Shown here piece by piece: positions 17,586 through 26,833 of a DNA stretch of 64,000 nucleotides. The notes beneath the pieces were generated by a model that did not search any database, was not told the DNA's origin, and saw only the letters and a list, made by a program, of their open reading frames with translations. How positions within the stretch are numbered: the stretch's first letter is position 1; each line of letters begins with the position of its first letter. The position numbers and the translations under genes are program-made. Source of the stretch: Sneathiella sp. HT1-7 (GTDB taxonomy: Bacteria > Pseudomonadota > Alphaproteobacteria > Sneathiellales > Sneathiellaceae); contig NZ_JAJFZN010000005.1 of assembly GCF_020731145.1 (NCBI RefSeq), positions 124,001-188,000 on the forward strand. Direction: 5' to 3'.

Positions 17586-17807
17586 TTAGGCTTCAATTCT
17601 GGCAATAACCTGATCTTCTGCCACGGCGTCACCTTCGCCGACCAGAATTTCCTTGAGAGTGCCATCGGCAGGCGCGCCAACAGGGATTTCCATTTTCATG
17701 CTTTCAAGAATGACAATGTCATCCTCTTCATCGAGCTTCTGCCCGACTTCGGCTTCGACTTTCCAGACTTTCCCTGCAACTTCGGCAACTACATCGATCA
17801 ACGCCAT
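17586..17807 (-). CDS. Biotin carboxyl carrier domain protein (stand-alone)
   Basis: A 73-aa single biotinyl domain. The biotinylation site is Lys38 in ILESMKMEIPV, preceded and followed by the usual hammerhead turns (GKVWKVEAEVGQKL; ADGTLKEILVGEGDAVAEDQVI). Start: two adjacent ATGs follow ACGAGGG; the second gives the better spacing. Longer in-frame readings add a charged leader not seen in this family. Stand-alone BCCPs serve as carrier subunits of acyl-CoA or urea-type carboxylases. No carboxylase subunit is in this window, so its partner must be encoded elsewhere. It lies about 120 bp downstream of typA on the same strand. Confidence 0.88.
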   Translation of the reverse strand: MALIDVVAEVAGKVWKVEAEVGQKLDEEDDIVILESMKMEIPVGAPADGTLKEILVGEGDAVAEDQVIARIEA

Positions 17808-17925
17808 CATACCCTCGTTTAGTTTTTTGTTCTTATTAAGATGGGTATATGTTTTCACAAGACGTGAATTATCGCCACCCTTATTTTAGGGCGTTGTAAG
17901 GATGCCGGAAATTAACGGCGGAAAG

Positions 17926-19746
17926 TTAGCTGGCGACCTTCTCGCGGGAGGCTTTTTTGCGCTCATGCGGATCGAGATGACGTTTGCGCAGGCGGATGTG
18001 GTTAGGTGTCACCTCCACCAGCTCATCATCGTCAATATAAGCAATCGCTTGTTCCAGGCTCAACTTGCGCGGGGTCGTCAGGCGAACTGCTTCATCTGTT
18101 CCCGACGCCCGGATGTTGGTTAGCTGCTTGGCTTTAAGCGCATTGACTTCCAGATCGTTGGGGCGGTTATGTTCGCCAAGGATCATGCCCTCATATACGT
18201 CGATGCCGCTTCCGACAAAGAAGAAACCGCGTGCCTCAAGGTTCCAAAGCGCAAACGCAACGGACTTGCCGGTCGAGTTGGAGATCAGTACACCATTGCG
18301 CCGACCGGGAATTTCACCCTTATGCGGTACATAGGAATGGAAAAGCCGGTTCATGATACCGGTGCCCCGCGTATCGGTCAGGAACTCGCCATGATAGCCG
18401 ATCAAGCCACGGGTGGGGCAAAGGAATGTGATTCGTGTCTTGCCGCCACCTGAGGGGCGCATATCGGTCATGGTACCCTTGCGAAGGGCAACTTTTTCAA
18501 CGACGACGCCCGAGAACTCGTCATCGACGTCGACCACGACTTCTTCGAGCGGTTCCAGCGTTTCGCCATTTTCGCCTTCGCGGAAGAGAACTCTGGGTCG
18601 ACTGATCGACAGTTCGAACCCTTCGCGGCGCATGGTCTCGATTAAAACACCGAGTTGCAATTCGCCTCGCCCTGAGACGATATAGGAATCCGCTTCCGCG
18701 CTATCTTCAACACGAATAGAGACATTGCCCTCGATCTCTTTCATAAGGCGTGCCCGGATTACCCGGCTTTGCACCTTGTCGCCATCACGACCGGCAAGGG
18801 GCGATGAGTTAATCGCGAATGTCATAGAGATAGTAGGCGGATCGATTGGCTGCGCATCGATGGGAGTAGATTCTTCTGGCGTGCCAAGCGTGTCGGCAAC
18901 TGTGGTTTTCACCAGACCGGCAACCGATACAATGTCACCAGCGCGCGCCTCCGCGATGGTTTCACGCTCAAGGCCGCGAAACGCCATGATTTTTGTTGCA
19001 CGCGCATCCTCAATCTTACCGCCTTTGCGGCTCAAGCCCTTGATCGGATCATTTGTCTTGAGGACACCGCTTTCCACCCGGCCTGTCAACAGGCGTCCGA
19101 GATAGGGATTAGCTTCAATCGTCGTAACAAGCATCCGGAAGGGCGCGTTCTCGTCAACTTTCGGTGCATTCACATGCTTGACAATCAAGTCGAACAGCGG
19201 ATGAAGGTTTTCTTTGGGTTCGGATAAATCCGTTACCGCCCAGCCTTCCTTCGCGGAGGCATACAGTACAGGAAAGTCGAGTTGATCTTCGTTCGCGTCG
19301 AGGGCGACAAGCAGGTCAAAACATTCGTCCAACACCTCATTTGAACGAGCGTCGGGACGATCGGCCTTGTTGATCACGATAATTGGCTTCAGACCAAGGC
19401 CGAGCGCTTTCTGGGTCACAAATTTTGTTTGTGGCATCGGGCCTTCGGCAGCATCTACAAGGACGACAACACCGTCGACCATGCTGAGAATGCGTTCAAC
19501 CTCACCACCGAAATCGGCATGACCCGGCGTATCCACAATATTCAGGCGATAGCCTTCCCATTCGACCGAGGTACATTTGGCAAGAATCGTAATGCCGCGT
19601 TCCCGTTCAAGGTCGTTACTGTCCATGGCACGTTCGGCCACATTCTGGTTGTCCCGAAACGTCCCGCTTTGTTTCAAGAGGCCATCCACAAGGGTCGTCT
19701 TCCCATGATCAACATGGGCGATAATCGCTACGTTCCGAATTTCCAT
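17926..19746 (-). CDS. typA: Ribosome-associated GTPase TypA/BipA
   Basis: A 606-aa translation-factor-type GTPase. G1 is [16 protein letters not shown]3 [15 protein letters not shown], and G4 NKADRPDA. The effector region with [15 protein letters not shown] is intact. The C-terminal BipA-specific domain contains [13 protein letters not shown] and VALNLEARG-type sequence ([14 protein letters not shown]). BipA acts on the 50S ribosome during assembly and stress and is needed for growth in the cold in many bacteria. The length is normal. Confidence 0.97.
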   Translation of the reverse strand: MEIRNVAIIAHVDHGKTTLVDGLLKQSGTFRDNQNVAERAMDSNDLERERGITILAKCTSVEWEGYRLNIVDTPGHADFGGEVERILSMVDGVVVLVDAAEGPMPQTKFVTQKALGLGLKPIIVINKADRPDARSNEVLDECFDLLVALDANEDQLDFPVLYASAKEGWAVTDLSEPKENLHPLFDLIVKHVNAPKVDENAPFRMLVTTIEANPYLGRLLTGRVESGVLKTNDPIKGLSRKGGKIEDARATKIMAFRGLERETIAEARAGDIVSVAGLVKTTVADTLGTPEESTPIDAQPIDPPTISMTFAINSSPLAGRDGDKVQSRVIRARLMKEIEGNVSIRVEDSAEADSYIVSGRGELQLGVLIETMRREGFELSISRPRVLFREGENGETLEPLEEVVVDVDDEFSGVVVEKVALRKGTMTDMRPSGGGKTRITFLCPTRGLIGYHGEFLTDTRGTGIMNRLFHSYVPHKGEIPGRRNGVLISNSTGKSVAFALWNLEARGFFFVGSGIDVYEGMILGEHNRPNDLEVNALKAKQLTNIRASGTDEAVRLTTPRKLSLEQAIAYIDDDELVEVTPNHIRLRKRHLDPHERKKASREKVAS

Positions 19747-19994
19747 GATAAATACTTCAGTCTTTTAGTAAAAAGCGCGCGCAGTATAGCGCCGATCCGG
19801 GGATTAGCAAGCTATCCTTTCGCACATGCACACAAGCTCTCTCATATAGTCTACAAATGAAGAAATAAAAGAAGATTGTGACGTGCTAATGTTCTATTTC
19901 AATTTAATGTGCCTTTTGTGCAGGATATTGCCATTCCACTGAAAGGATGGCACCATGGATAGCAATCAAAACACGAACAAAATTGGGGAGCAAG

Positions 19995-21167
19995 ATGCCT
20001 GTCAATAACCGGATTGCGGAGACTCATAGCGAGATGCAGGCGTGGCGGCGGGATCTTCACCAGCATCCCGAGCTTTGCTTCGAAGAACGCCGGACAGCGG
20101 CGATTGTCGCAGAAAAGCTGCGGAGTTGGGGCATCGAAGTTCATGAAGGCATCGGAGTGACCGGTGTTGTTGGTGTCCTGAAAGGGCAAGGGACAAGTCC
20201 CCGCACTATCGGCATTCGGGCCGACATGGATGCGCTCCCGATGCAGGAAGAGAATGATTTCGACCACAAATCCACCATAGACGGGAAGATGCACGCCTGC
20301 GGCCATGATGGCCATACGGCAATTTTGCTGGGAACTGCTAAGTATCTGTCCGAGACACGAAACTTCGACGGCACCGTGCATTTTATCTTCCAGCCTGCGG
20401 AAGAGGGGGGTGGGGGTGGTGACGCCATGGTCAAAGACGGTCTTTTTGAGCGATTCCCTTGTGATGGTGTGTATGGCCTTCATAATCAGCCCGGTATGCC
20501 GCGTGGCACATTCAATGTGCGGACGGGTCCGATAATGGCGTCGGCCGATACTGCGGAGATGAAGATTACAGGCAAAGGCGGGCATGCGGCCTATCCGCAT
20601 CTGACCAATGACCCGATCGCGGCCGGAGTGCAGCTTTACACAGCCCTTCAGACGATTGTGGCACGCAATGTCGGTCCGGTCGAAAACGCCGTGGTCAGCG
20701 TCACCCAATTTCAGGCGGGCACCGGCATCAATATAATTCCGCAGGAAGCGAAACTTGCTGTGTCTATCCGGGCGATGACGGCTCAGATACGTGATCAAAT
20801 AGAAGCCCGTGTGAAGGAAATTTGCGCGGGAGTGGCGGCGACGCATGGTGTGGAGATAGACCTCGATTATCAGCGGCGCTATCCAAGTGTTGTGAATCAC
20901 GAGAAAGAAACGCAGATTGTTGCGCGCGCCGCGACCGAGGTTGTAGGGCATGAAAATGTGAATATGGAAACGCCAATCCGCATGGGTAGTGAGGATTTTG
21001 CTTTCATGCTGGAGGCGTGCCCCGGTTGTTACTTCTTTCTCGGCACCAATGATGAAACGCATTTTCAGGCGGTGCATCATCCGGAGTTTGATTTTAATGA
21101 CGAGGTGCTATCGATTGGTGCCAGCATATGGGCGCGGCTTGTCGAGCAGCAGCTGCCACGCCAGTAA
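19995..21167 (+). CDS. M20 family amidohydrolase (aminoacylase/hippurate hydrolase type)
   Basis: A 390-aa zinc peptidase-fold enzyme. The start ATG is preceded by GGGGAGCAAG; a longer reading frame 48 bp upstream lacks such a site. Motifs are RRDLHQHPELCFEE, GIRADMDALPMQE, MHACGHDGHTAILLG (zinc ligands), FQPAEEGGGGG with the catalytic glutamate, and the C-terminal GSEDFAFML and HHPEFDFND. The group deacylates N-acyl amino acids (hippurate, N-acetyl or indole-acetyl amino acids). It lies convergent to and about 0.9 kb from the dgcN-dgcA operon; it could deacetylate N-acetyl-L-glutamate made there, but the crotonase gene in between and the opposite strand make this only a guess. Confidence 0.9.
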   Translation: MPVNNRIAETHSEMQAWRRDLHQHPELCFEERRTAAIVAEKLRSWGIEVHEGIGVTGVVGVLKGQGTSPRTIGIRADMDALPMQEENDFDHKSTIDGKMHACGHDGHTAILLGTAKYLSETRNFDGTVHFIFQPAEEGGGGGDAMVKDGLFERFPCDGVYGLHNQPGMPRGTFNVRTGPIMASADTAEMKITGKGGHAAYPHLTNDPIAAGVQLYTALQTIVARNVGPVENAVVSVTQFQAGTGINIIPQEAKLAVSIRAMTAQIRDQIEARVKEICAGVAATHGVEIDLDYQRRYPSVVNHEKETQIVARAATEVVGHENVNMETPIRMGSEDFAFMLEACPGCYFFLGTNDETHFQAVHHPEFDFNDEVLSIGASIWARLVEQQLPRQ

Positions 21168-21207
21168 GAACTTTTTTCAGATGAACTTAAAATAAGGAAA
21201 ACAAAAA

Positions 21208-21999
21208 ATGTCTGATGTACTTCTTGAAAAAATTGAAGATGGGATTGCGACCCTGACTATGAATCGGCCAGAGGCGCGCAATGCTTTCACGCGAGAAATG
21301 ATGGATGGATTGAGCGAGAGTCTTGCTCGTCTTGCGAAGGATAATTCAGTTCGTGCTGTTCTGCTGACGGGGGCTGGCGGTGCTTTCTGCGCAGGTGGTG
21401 ATGTGAAGGGATTTGCCGCGAATGCAGGTGCGAAGGTCAATCTCGATGAGCGGATCCAGGATTTGCGCGAACGGATGGAGGTAAGTCGCCTCCTTCACGA
21501 GATGCCGAAACCGACGCTTGCTGTGATTCCCGGTCCGGCTGCGGGAGCAGGGTTCTCACTCGCTATGGCATGTGACATGCGGATCGCGTCGGATGATGCC
21601 AAGATCACCACGGCTTTTTCAAAAGTCGGTCTTTCCGGTGATTTTGGCGGTTCTTATTTCCTGACCAAGCTTCTTGGAGAGGCCAAGGCAAAAGAGCTAT
21701 ATTTCACTGCGGATGTGGTCCTCGGCAAGGAGGCCGAAGCCATCGGTATGGTCAATAAATCAGTTCCGGCGGATGAGCTTCCCGCCGCCGCCGCCGCCAT
21801 GGCAAAAAAGCTTGCCAGCCTTCCGACCGTTGCTGTTGGCTATATGAAGAAGAATATCAACACAGCGTCCGAAGGGACTTTAAGTGAAGTGCTGGACTGG
21901 GAAGCAAACCAGATGATCCGGTCTTTCGAGACAGAGGATCATCGAGGGGCTGCTGTTGCTTTCGTCGAAAAACGCACGCCAGAATTCAAAGGCCGCTGA
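21208..21999 (+). CDS. Enoyl-CoA hydratase/isomerase family protein
   Basis: A 263-aa crotonase. The oxyanion hole segments are GAGGAFCAGGDVKGFA (about 52-68) and the GPAAGAGFSLAMACDMRIAS stretch. At the second catalytic position FSKVGLSGDFGGSYFL carries a glycine/aspartate pattern (SGDFGG) instead of the classic PELG glutamate, so it may be an isomerase or another crotonase activity rather than a hydratase. AAGGA precedes the ATG by 10 nt. It starts 40 bp after the M20 hydrolase and is probably cotranscribed with it. Confidence 0.88.
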   Translation: MSDVLLEKIEDGIATLTMNRPEARNAFTREMMDGLSESLARLAKDNSVRAVLLTGAGGAFCAGGDVKGFAANAGAKVNLDERIQDLRERMEVSRLLHEMPKPTLAVIPGPAAGAGFSLAMACDMRIASDDAKITTAFSKVGLSGDFGGSYFLTKLLGEAKAKELYFTADVVLGKEAEAIGMVNKSVPADELPAAAAAMAKKLASLPTVAVGYMKKNINTASEGTLSEVLDWEANQMIRSFETEDHRGAAVAFVEKRTPEFKGR

Positions 22000-22011
22000 A
22001 CCGTCGAGGGA

Positions 22012-22030
22012 GTGGGGGTACTACCCCCAC
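22012..22030. terminator. Hairpin at the junction of convergent genes
   Basis: GTGGGGGTA and TACCCCCAC form a perfect inverted repeat with one central base (about 7 bp of stem with a 5-nt loop in practice). It begins 13 bp after the crotonase stop and overlaps the last codons and stop of dgcA. There is no T-run on either side, so it may slow polymerase or block 3' exonucleases for both transcripts rather than be a true intrinsic terminator. Confidence 0.5.
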
Positions 22031-23007
22031 AATTCCCGTGATGGTGGATGCATGACATTCCCGTCGAACTGAATGCCGTGCTCGCGATCTTTTTCAAGCA
22101 GCAGCGGACCATCCAGATCAACGAAACGTGCGTAGGACGAAAGATACATCGCAGGGGCCATAGCCAAGCTAGTCCCTAACATACATCCGACCATGACACC
22201 AAGACCGAATTCCCTTGCGGCTTCTGCCAGTAGCAGCGCCTCTGTCAGTCCGCCGGTTTTATCGATCTTGATATTGATATAGTCATAGAGTTCGACGACA
22301 TCATCGAGAGTGGCCGTATCATGAGCGCTTTCATCGGCGCAGATCGGAACGGGTCTCTCCATGTCACCAAGTACCGAATCTTCGCCGGCGGGCAAGGGTT
22401 GTTCGATCAACTCGACCCCAAGGTCGGCCATTTTGGGGCAGAATTCCCGCATCATATCTGCGGTCCAGGCCTCGTTCGCATCAACAATCAGTCGTGTGCG
22501 CGGCGCTGCATTACGCACCGCAGCCACTCTTTCCAGATCACCTTCACCGGCCAGTTTGAGCTTGAAGAGCGGACGACTGCTATGCTTCTTCGCCGCCGCC
22601 GCCATATTCTCCGGGCTATCGAGTGACAGGGTATAGGCTGTAATGGTCGGTCCCGGCGCGGGAATGCCGGCAATTTCGGCAATGCTTCTGCCGCTTTGCT
22701 TAGCTTCCAGATCCCAGAGCGCGCAATCAATCGCATTGCGGGCTGCGCCGGATGGCATGACAGTCAACAGACCGTCCCTGGTCAATCCATCGGCGATATA
22801 ATCGCGAACAGAGGAGATCTGGCCAAGGACAGATCGGATACTCTCGTCATAGCGGGCGTAGGGAACGCATTCCCCGCGCCCTGTAACGCCATTATCGGTA
22901 ATTTCCGCGACAATGACGTCGGCCGAGGTTTTTGCCCCCCGGCTGATCCTGAAACTACCCGCAATCGGCCAGCTTTCCGATCGCGCTACAAGCTGCCGCT
23001 TTGTCAT
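22021..23007 (-). CDS. dgcA: N-acetyl-D-glutamate racemase DgcA / enolase-superfamily dipeptide epimerase
   Basis: A 328-aa enolase-superfamily protein of the muconate/dipeptide epimerase group. The catalytic lysine pair is KLKL near residue 150, metal ligands are in LIVDANEAW, LIEQPLP and CADES, and the second catalytic lysine is in NIKIDKTGG. Alone it would be called an L-Ala-D/L-Glu epimerase. Its start overlaps the dgcN stop by 4 bp (ATGA). In described DgcN-DgcA systems, DgcN acetylates D-glutamate and DgcA racemises N-acetyl-D-glutamate to the L form, so the pairing favours this reading. Peptidoglycan dipeptide recycling remains possible. Confidence 0.82.
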   Translation of the reverse strand: MTKRQLVARSESWPIAGSFRISRGAKTSADVIVAEITDNGVTGRGECVPYARYDESIRSVLGQISSVRDYIADGLTRDGLLTVMPSGAARNAIDCALWDLEAKQSGRSIAEIAGIPAPGPTITAYTLSLDSPENMAAAAKKHSSRPLFKLKLAGEGDLERVAAVRNAAPRTRLIVDANEAWTADMMREFCPKMADLGVELIEQPLPAGEDSVLGDMERPVPICADESAHDTATLDDVVELYDYINIKIDKTGGLTEALLLAEAAREFGLGVMVGCMLGTSLAMAPAMYLSSYARFVDLDGPLLLEKDREHGIQFDGNVMHPPSRELWG

Positions 23008-24005
23008 GACAGATTATCGACTATTGACGCTGTCCCGTCCTTGAAAGGATCCACTGTCGGCAGTCCCAGTTCTTTTTCGATCTTTGCCAGATAGTCCATT
23101 CGCTCCGAATCTTTAAGACCTGACGTGTTGACTGCAACGCCGACAAATTCCGCATTTTTGTTTGTCAGCCGTGCGGTGGTAAGGTTCAACTCCATGCAAG
23201 TTTTAAGGTCCGGCAAAGGCTGATGCGGCAGTCCGCGCATATGAGTGCGTGTCGGTTCATGGCAGAGAATAAGGGCATCGGCCTGAGCTCCATGTAGAAG
23301 CCCGAGGCTGACACCAGCAAAGGACGGATGAAAGAGAGAGCCTTGCCCTTCGATAATATCCCAGTGATCGGCGTCATTTTCTGGTGATAGTTCTTCGACT
23401 GCACCAGAAATGAAATCAGCAACTACAGCATCAATGGAGATGCCAGAGCCAGCAATGAAAATACCCGTCTGCCCCGTCGCACGGAAATCTGCATTCATGC
23501 CTCTAGACCGCATTTCTTTTTCGATCGCGAGGGCGGTGTACATCTTTCCAACAGAACAATCTGTTCCGACGGCGAGAAGTCGTTTCCCTCGGCGCGGCGT
23601 TCCTTTTCCAGTTGGCAGGCTACGCGACGGATGACGGACATCAAACAAGGCACGGCCGTTTCGCTCTGCGGCGGCCCGAATTTCAGGAACGTCTCCCAAG
23701 CGAATATGCAGGCCACTTGCGATATCCATGCCGGAATCAAGTGCTTCGACGATCACAGAAATCCAGTGATCCGGCAGAAAACCGCCGGAGTTCACGATGC
23801 CAACCACCATGGTTTTTGCGCCGTTTTCTATTCCCTCGGCGATGGTCATGTCCGCGATGCCAAGATCTGCGACGCATCCGTCCAGCTTCAACTGGCCAAC
23901 GCACCATTCGGGACGCCAGTCGACAATACCTTTTGCTGTCTTTGCAGCCAGTTGATCGCCCACATCCCCAAGGAACATGAGATAGGGATTTTGCATTTCC
24001 GTCAT
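23004..24005 (-). CDS. dgcN: D-glutamate N-acetyltransferase DgcN (DUF1611 family)
   Basis: A 333-aa protein. The start ATG at 24005 has GAGAGGCGAT before it; an upstream in-frame TTG is less likely. The N-terminal part is a Rossmann-like domain (LDGCVADLGIADMTIAEG). The C-terminal part has a P-loop at about residues 147-154 (GTDCSVGK) followed by MYTALAIEKEMRSRG, and GQGSLFHPSF and LCHEPTR, the pattern of DUF1611. In marine Pseudoalteromonas this family was shown to acetylate D-glutamate with acetyl-CoA as the first step of D-glutamate use. Coupling to dgcA by a 4-bp overlap and the hexapeptide gene 35 bp upstream suggest a three-gene operon. Confidence 0.85.
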   Translation of the reverse strand: MTEMQNPYLMFLGDVGDQLAAKTAKGIVDWRPEWCVGQLKLDGCVADLGIADMTIAEGIENGAKTMVVGIVNSGGFLPDHWISVIVEALDSGMDIASGLHIRLGDVPEIRAAAERNGRALFDVRHPSRSLPTGKGTPRRGKRLLAVGTDCSVGKMYTALAIEKEMRSRGMNADFRATGQTGIFIAGSGISIDAVVADFISGAVEELSPENDADHWDIIEGQGSLFHPSFAGVSLGLLHGAQADALILCHEPTRTHMRGLPHQPLPDLKTCMELNLTTARLTNKNAEFVGVAVNTSGLKDSERMDYLAKIEKELGLPTVDPFKDGTASIVDNLS

Positions 24006-24040
24006 ATCGCCTCTCAATAAATTAATAGCCCAATTTAAAT

Positions 24041-24631
24041 TCAGTTTTGCTGTTCAAGGGCAGCTTGTTCATTCTGAAGTTTTTCCATTTCATTCTGCAT
24101 TTCCTTCCGGCATTCGTCTGACGCCCACTCGCGATGTTCATCGCGTGTGAAGGCAAGTGCGTTGCGATAATACATGAAGGCGTTTAACCGGCAACGGGCA
24201 TAATTATTTTGTGTCCGAACGACCTTGCCCGGCGTTCCCATGACGATGGAATTATCCGGTATGACTGTTCCTTCTTTCAGAAAACTATGCCCCGCAATGA
24301 TACAGTTATTCCCGACAACACAGCCATCCATGATGGTCGTGTTGATGCCGATCAGACAGTTGTCGCCGATTGTGCAGCCATGCAATGTACAATGATGTGT
24401 GATGGAACAGTGTGAGCCGACAATAGTGCCCGTTGACTCACCAACATGAATCATAACGAAATCCTGAATATTGGTATATTCTCCGATCACGACTTCCTTG
24501 GATTCGGCGCGAATGACTGTGTAGGGCCAGAGCGATGCGCCTTTTTCAATGCGGACCTTGCCATAAATCAAGGTGCTGGGGTGAAGGTAGGCGGCGCTAT
24601 TAATGGTGACGTCAGGACCGAATTCCGACAT
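24041..24631 (-). CDS. Gamma-carbonic-anhydrase-like hexapeptide protein
   Basis: A 196-aa left-handed beta-helix protein. At least seven hexapeptide turns run from about residue 8 to 140 (I.GK..I..GA, V.IGE.TNIQD, IG.NC.IG..T.I, VV.NN.II..). Three histidines (in MIHVGES, SITHHCTLHG and IAGHSFL) fit the zinc ligands of the gamma-CA/PaaY group. The C-terminal helix is charged and ends in a Glu/Gln-rich coil (NEMEKLQNEQAALEQQN). It is immediately upstream of dgcN on the same strand. Gamma-CA homologues often lack anhydrase activity and some act on acyl-CoA, so a role with DgcN is conceivable. Confidence 0.85.
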   Translation of the reverse strand: MSEFGPDVTINSAAYLHPSTLIYGKVRIEKGASLWPYTVIRAESKEVVIGEYTNIQDFVMIHVGESTGTIVGSHCSITHHCTLHGCTIGDNCLIGINTTIMDGCVVGNNCIIAGHSFLKEGTVIPDNSIVMGTPGKVVRTQNNYARCRLNAFMYYRNALAFTRDEHREWASDECRKEMQNEMEKLQNEQAALEQQN

Positions 24632-24703
24632 GCGTAACTCCCTTGTTTTTGGTTATTCTCAGGGATATCTGCAGCGGCGTCAAACGGAGTTTAACCGGGA
24701 AGG

Positions 24704-26488
24704 CTAATTCAGTTCGTCTTTCCAGGGCTGTGTCGTGAACCAGGCGTTAAATGTATCCAGATCGATCGGCCGGCTCATGAAATAGCCTTGCGCAACATCG
24801 CAATCGAGGGCCTCTAGGATTTTCCATATCTGCGCATCTTCCACACCTTCCGCAACCACTGAAAGCCCGAGACTTTTTGCGAGGTCCAGCAAAGTGCGGA
24901 CAATCACTTCGTCATCGGCGACATGCATCATGTTCATGACGAAGCTCTTGTCGATCTTGATTTCGTCAACCGGGAGGCGACGTAAGTAAGCAAGTGAGGT
25001 ATATCCCGTTCCAAAATCGTCAATTGAAAGGCAAACACCCATTTCATGCAGGCGGGTTACGATTTCCGTTGCCCGATAGACATCCGAAATGATGGCGCTT
25101 TCCGTGATTTCCAGTTTTAGAAGTTCTGCAGGGAAGCCAGTCTTCTCCAACTGCTTTGCTACCATATCCGGGAAGGTGGGATTATGCAGAATCAGAGCTG
25201 AGATATTGACTGAAACCGAGAGCTTTTTCCCTTCAGCGATCCATCGGCCACCCTGATGGATCGCTTCATCAAGAACCCATTCTGTCAAGGCCTCTATTGA
25301 ACCTGAACCTTCGGCCAGCGGAATGAAGCTGTCCGGAAAGATAAGGCCTTGTTTGGGGTGCATCCACCTGACCAACGCTTCGACACCGATTACTTCTTGA
25401 TCGCTGATCCTGACAATCGGTTGGTAATTCAGCAGGAGCTGGTTGTCTGCGACAGCTTCCGGCAAATCCTGCGCTAGTCGCAATTGCTGACGGCGCTCAA
25501 GGTCGTCCTCATGGGTGTAGACTGTATACGGCGTCTTATCGCGCTTCGCGGCATAAAGTGCTGATATGGATTTATGTAGCAGTCCATCCGCTGTGTCATG
25601 ATCATCGAGTTGGGCCAGACCGATGGTTGCACTCACGTCCGTTTTCTGACCATCAATAATGTACGGTTTACGGATTTCACTCATCAGTCGCGCAGCAATA
25701 TTGTCTGTCTTCGTACTGAAATCCTGATCAACAGCGAGAAGGGCAAATTCGTCATCGCCAAGTCGTCCAACGATTGAATTATTGGGGGCGAATTTAAAAA
25801 GTCGTTTGGCAACCGTTTTTAGAACCTCGTCACCAAAATCATGGCCACGGCTTTCGTTCAATTCTTTGAAGCTGTTTAAATCGAGAATGATCAGGGAGAC
25901 TGATTTTTTCGCGTTATGCGCTTTCTCTATTGCTTTTGCCATGCGCACGCGGAACTTGCTGCGCCCAGGCAGAGCCGTCAATGGATCTTCCTCAATAAAG
26001 GCGGAAAGCTCCAATTCAAGGATTGCCGTTCGGTTATTCAATTTACACAGACGATCTGAATTGAAGAGGGCCGTTTCCAATCTCTCCGCTGAGAGATCTT
26101 TACTGGCGATATTCTCTGAAGCGCCCGCGCGCAGGAAATTGAGCGTTCCATCGATAACGATCACTGGCAGGAACGGCGGCTTGCTGGAGACCTCTGTTAG
26201 AATTTCCGTGTATTTACAATCGCCCTCTGCGCCGTCAATGATAATGCAGTTGTAAACGCCAGCAGCAATGTCTTTCGCAATGGACTGGCTGTAATTTCTT
26301 TCCTGGGCAGCGACAGGAATGCTGACGTCGTAGCAGAAGTTAAGGATATGGTCGTGTGGTTCAAGGATCAGCAGCCGCAATTTGCTATAGTTCAGTTTAA
26401 GCGCAGGTCCATATGGCTCCGCAGATCGATTGACCTCGGCGGGATCACGGCCCGAAGGTTGTTGCGATACCAAACCTCTTGTATTCAA
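24704..26488 (-). CDS. Cyclic-di-GMP protein with pseudo-receiver, degenerate GGDEF and intact EAL domains
   Basis: A 594-aa cytoplasmic protein. Residues about 36-140 look like a receiver-type domain without a clear phosphoacceptor. The GGDEF domain (about 165-330) carries GDDEF at 244-248 instead of GGDEF, so diguanylate cyclase activity is doubtful; it may still bind GTP. The EAL domain (about 345-590) is complete: EAL at 370-372, VNISA, ITES, DDFGTGYTSL, EIKIDKSF and AEGVED. The net activity is therefore probably c-di-GMP hydrolysis, controlled by the N-terminal part. It is transcribed alone, and the start is the ATG following an AT-rich stretch. Confidence 0.92.
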   Translation of the reverse strand: MNTRGLVSQQPSGRDPAEVNRSAEPYGPALKLNYSKLRLLILEPHDHILNFCYDVSIPVAAQERNYSQSIAKDIAAGVYNCIIIDGAEGDCKYTEILTEVSSKPPFLPVIVIDGTLNFLRAGASENIASKDLSAERLETALFNSDRLCKLNNRTAILELELSAFIEEDPLTALPGRSKFRVRMAKAIEKAHNAKKSVSLIILDLNSFKELNESRGHDFGDEVLKTVAKRLFKFAPNNSIVGRLGDDEFALLAVDQDFSTKTDNIAARLMSEIRKPYIIDGQKTDVSATIGLAQLDDHDTADGLLHKSISALYAAKRDKTPYTVYTHEDDLERRQQLRLAQDLPEAVADNQLLLNYQPIVRISDQEVIGVEALVRWMHPKQGLIFPDSFIPLAEGSGSIEALTEWVLDEAIHQGGRWIAEGKKLSVSVNISALILHNPTFPDMVAKQLEKTGFPAELLKLEITESAIISDVYRATEIVTRLHEMGVCLSIDDFGTGYTSLAYLRRLPVDEIKIDKSFVMNMMHVADDEVIVRTLLDLAKSLGLSVVAEGVEDAQIWKILEALDCDVAQGYFMSRPIDLDTFNAWFTTQPWKDELN

Positions 26489-26833
26489 TGGACTAATTCT
26501 CTATCGAAATAATTATTTACAGATTTCTACGCGGCAATAGCTGTTGCATTGTAGATAACGTATAAACTTACTGTGTAAAGAAGGTCTTAACTTTTTAAAA
26601 TGGTTGGCGATATCACGCCATGCTCGCCACCCTGACGCCAGCAAGGCGCCAACAAACGATTTATGTATCGCTTTATTGTCGTGAATAGGGGCGAGATTAT
26701 GTTGTATTTAAAAAAAACTGCTACCTTAGAGCCGAATACTCCACGATAGCAGGCTGTCAGCTCAGCAACTAAATATTGTTGCGCTGAACATCTCGGATAT
26801 ATTCAGAATTGAAGATTGATCTGGAATGTAGCT
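26489..26833. other. Intergenic region, no gene seen
   Basis: These 345 bp lie between the 5' end of the GGDEF-EAL gene and the 3' end of the cytochrome c gene, both on the minus strand. The stretch nearest the GGDEF-EAL gene is AT-rich and must hold its promoter. GC-rich segment 26609-26655 has several GCCA/GGCG repeats but no strong hairpin. No open frame longer than about 20 codons with a ribosome-binding site was found. Confidence 0.4.

Noticed and set aside
19899-21080. 393-codon minus-strand frame opposite the M20 gene
   Set aside because: The plus-strand product has all M20 motifs; the minus-strand frame is a shadow without recognisable domains or a ribosome-binding site.
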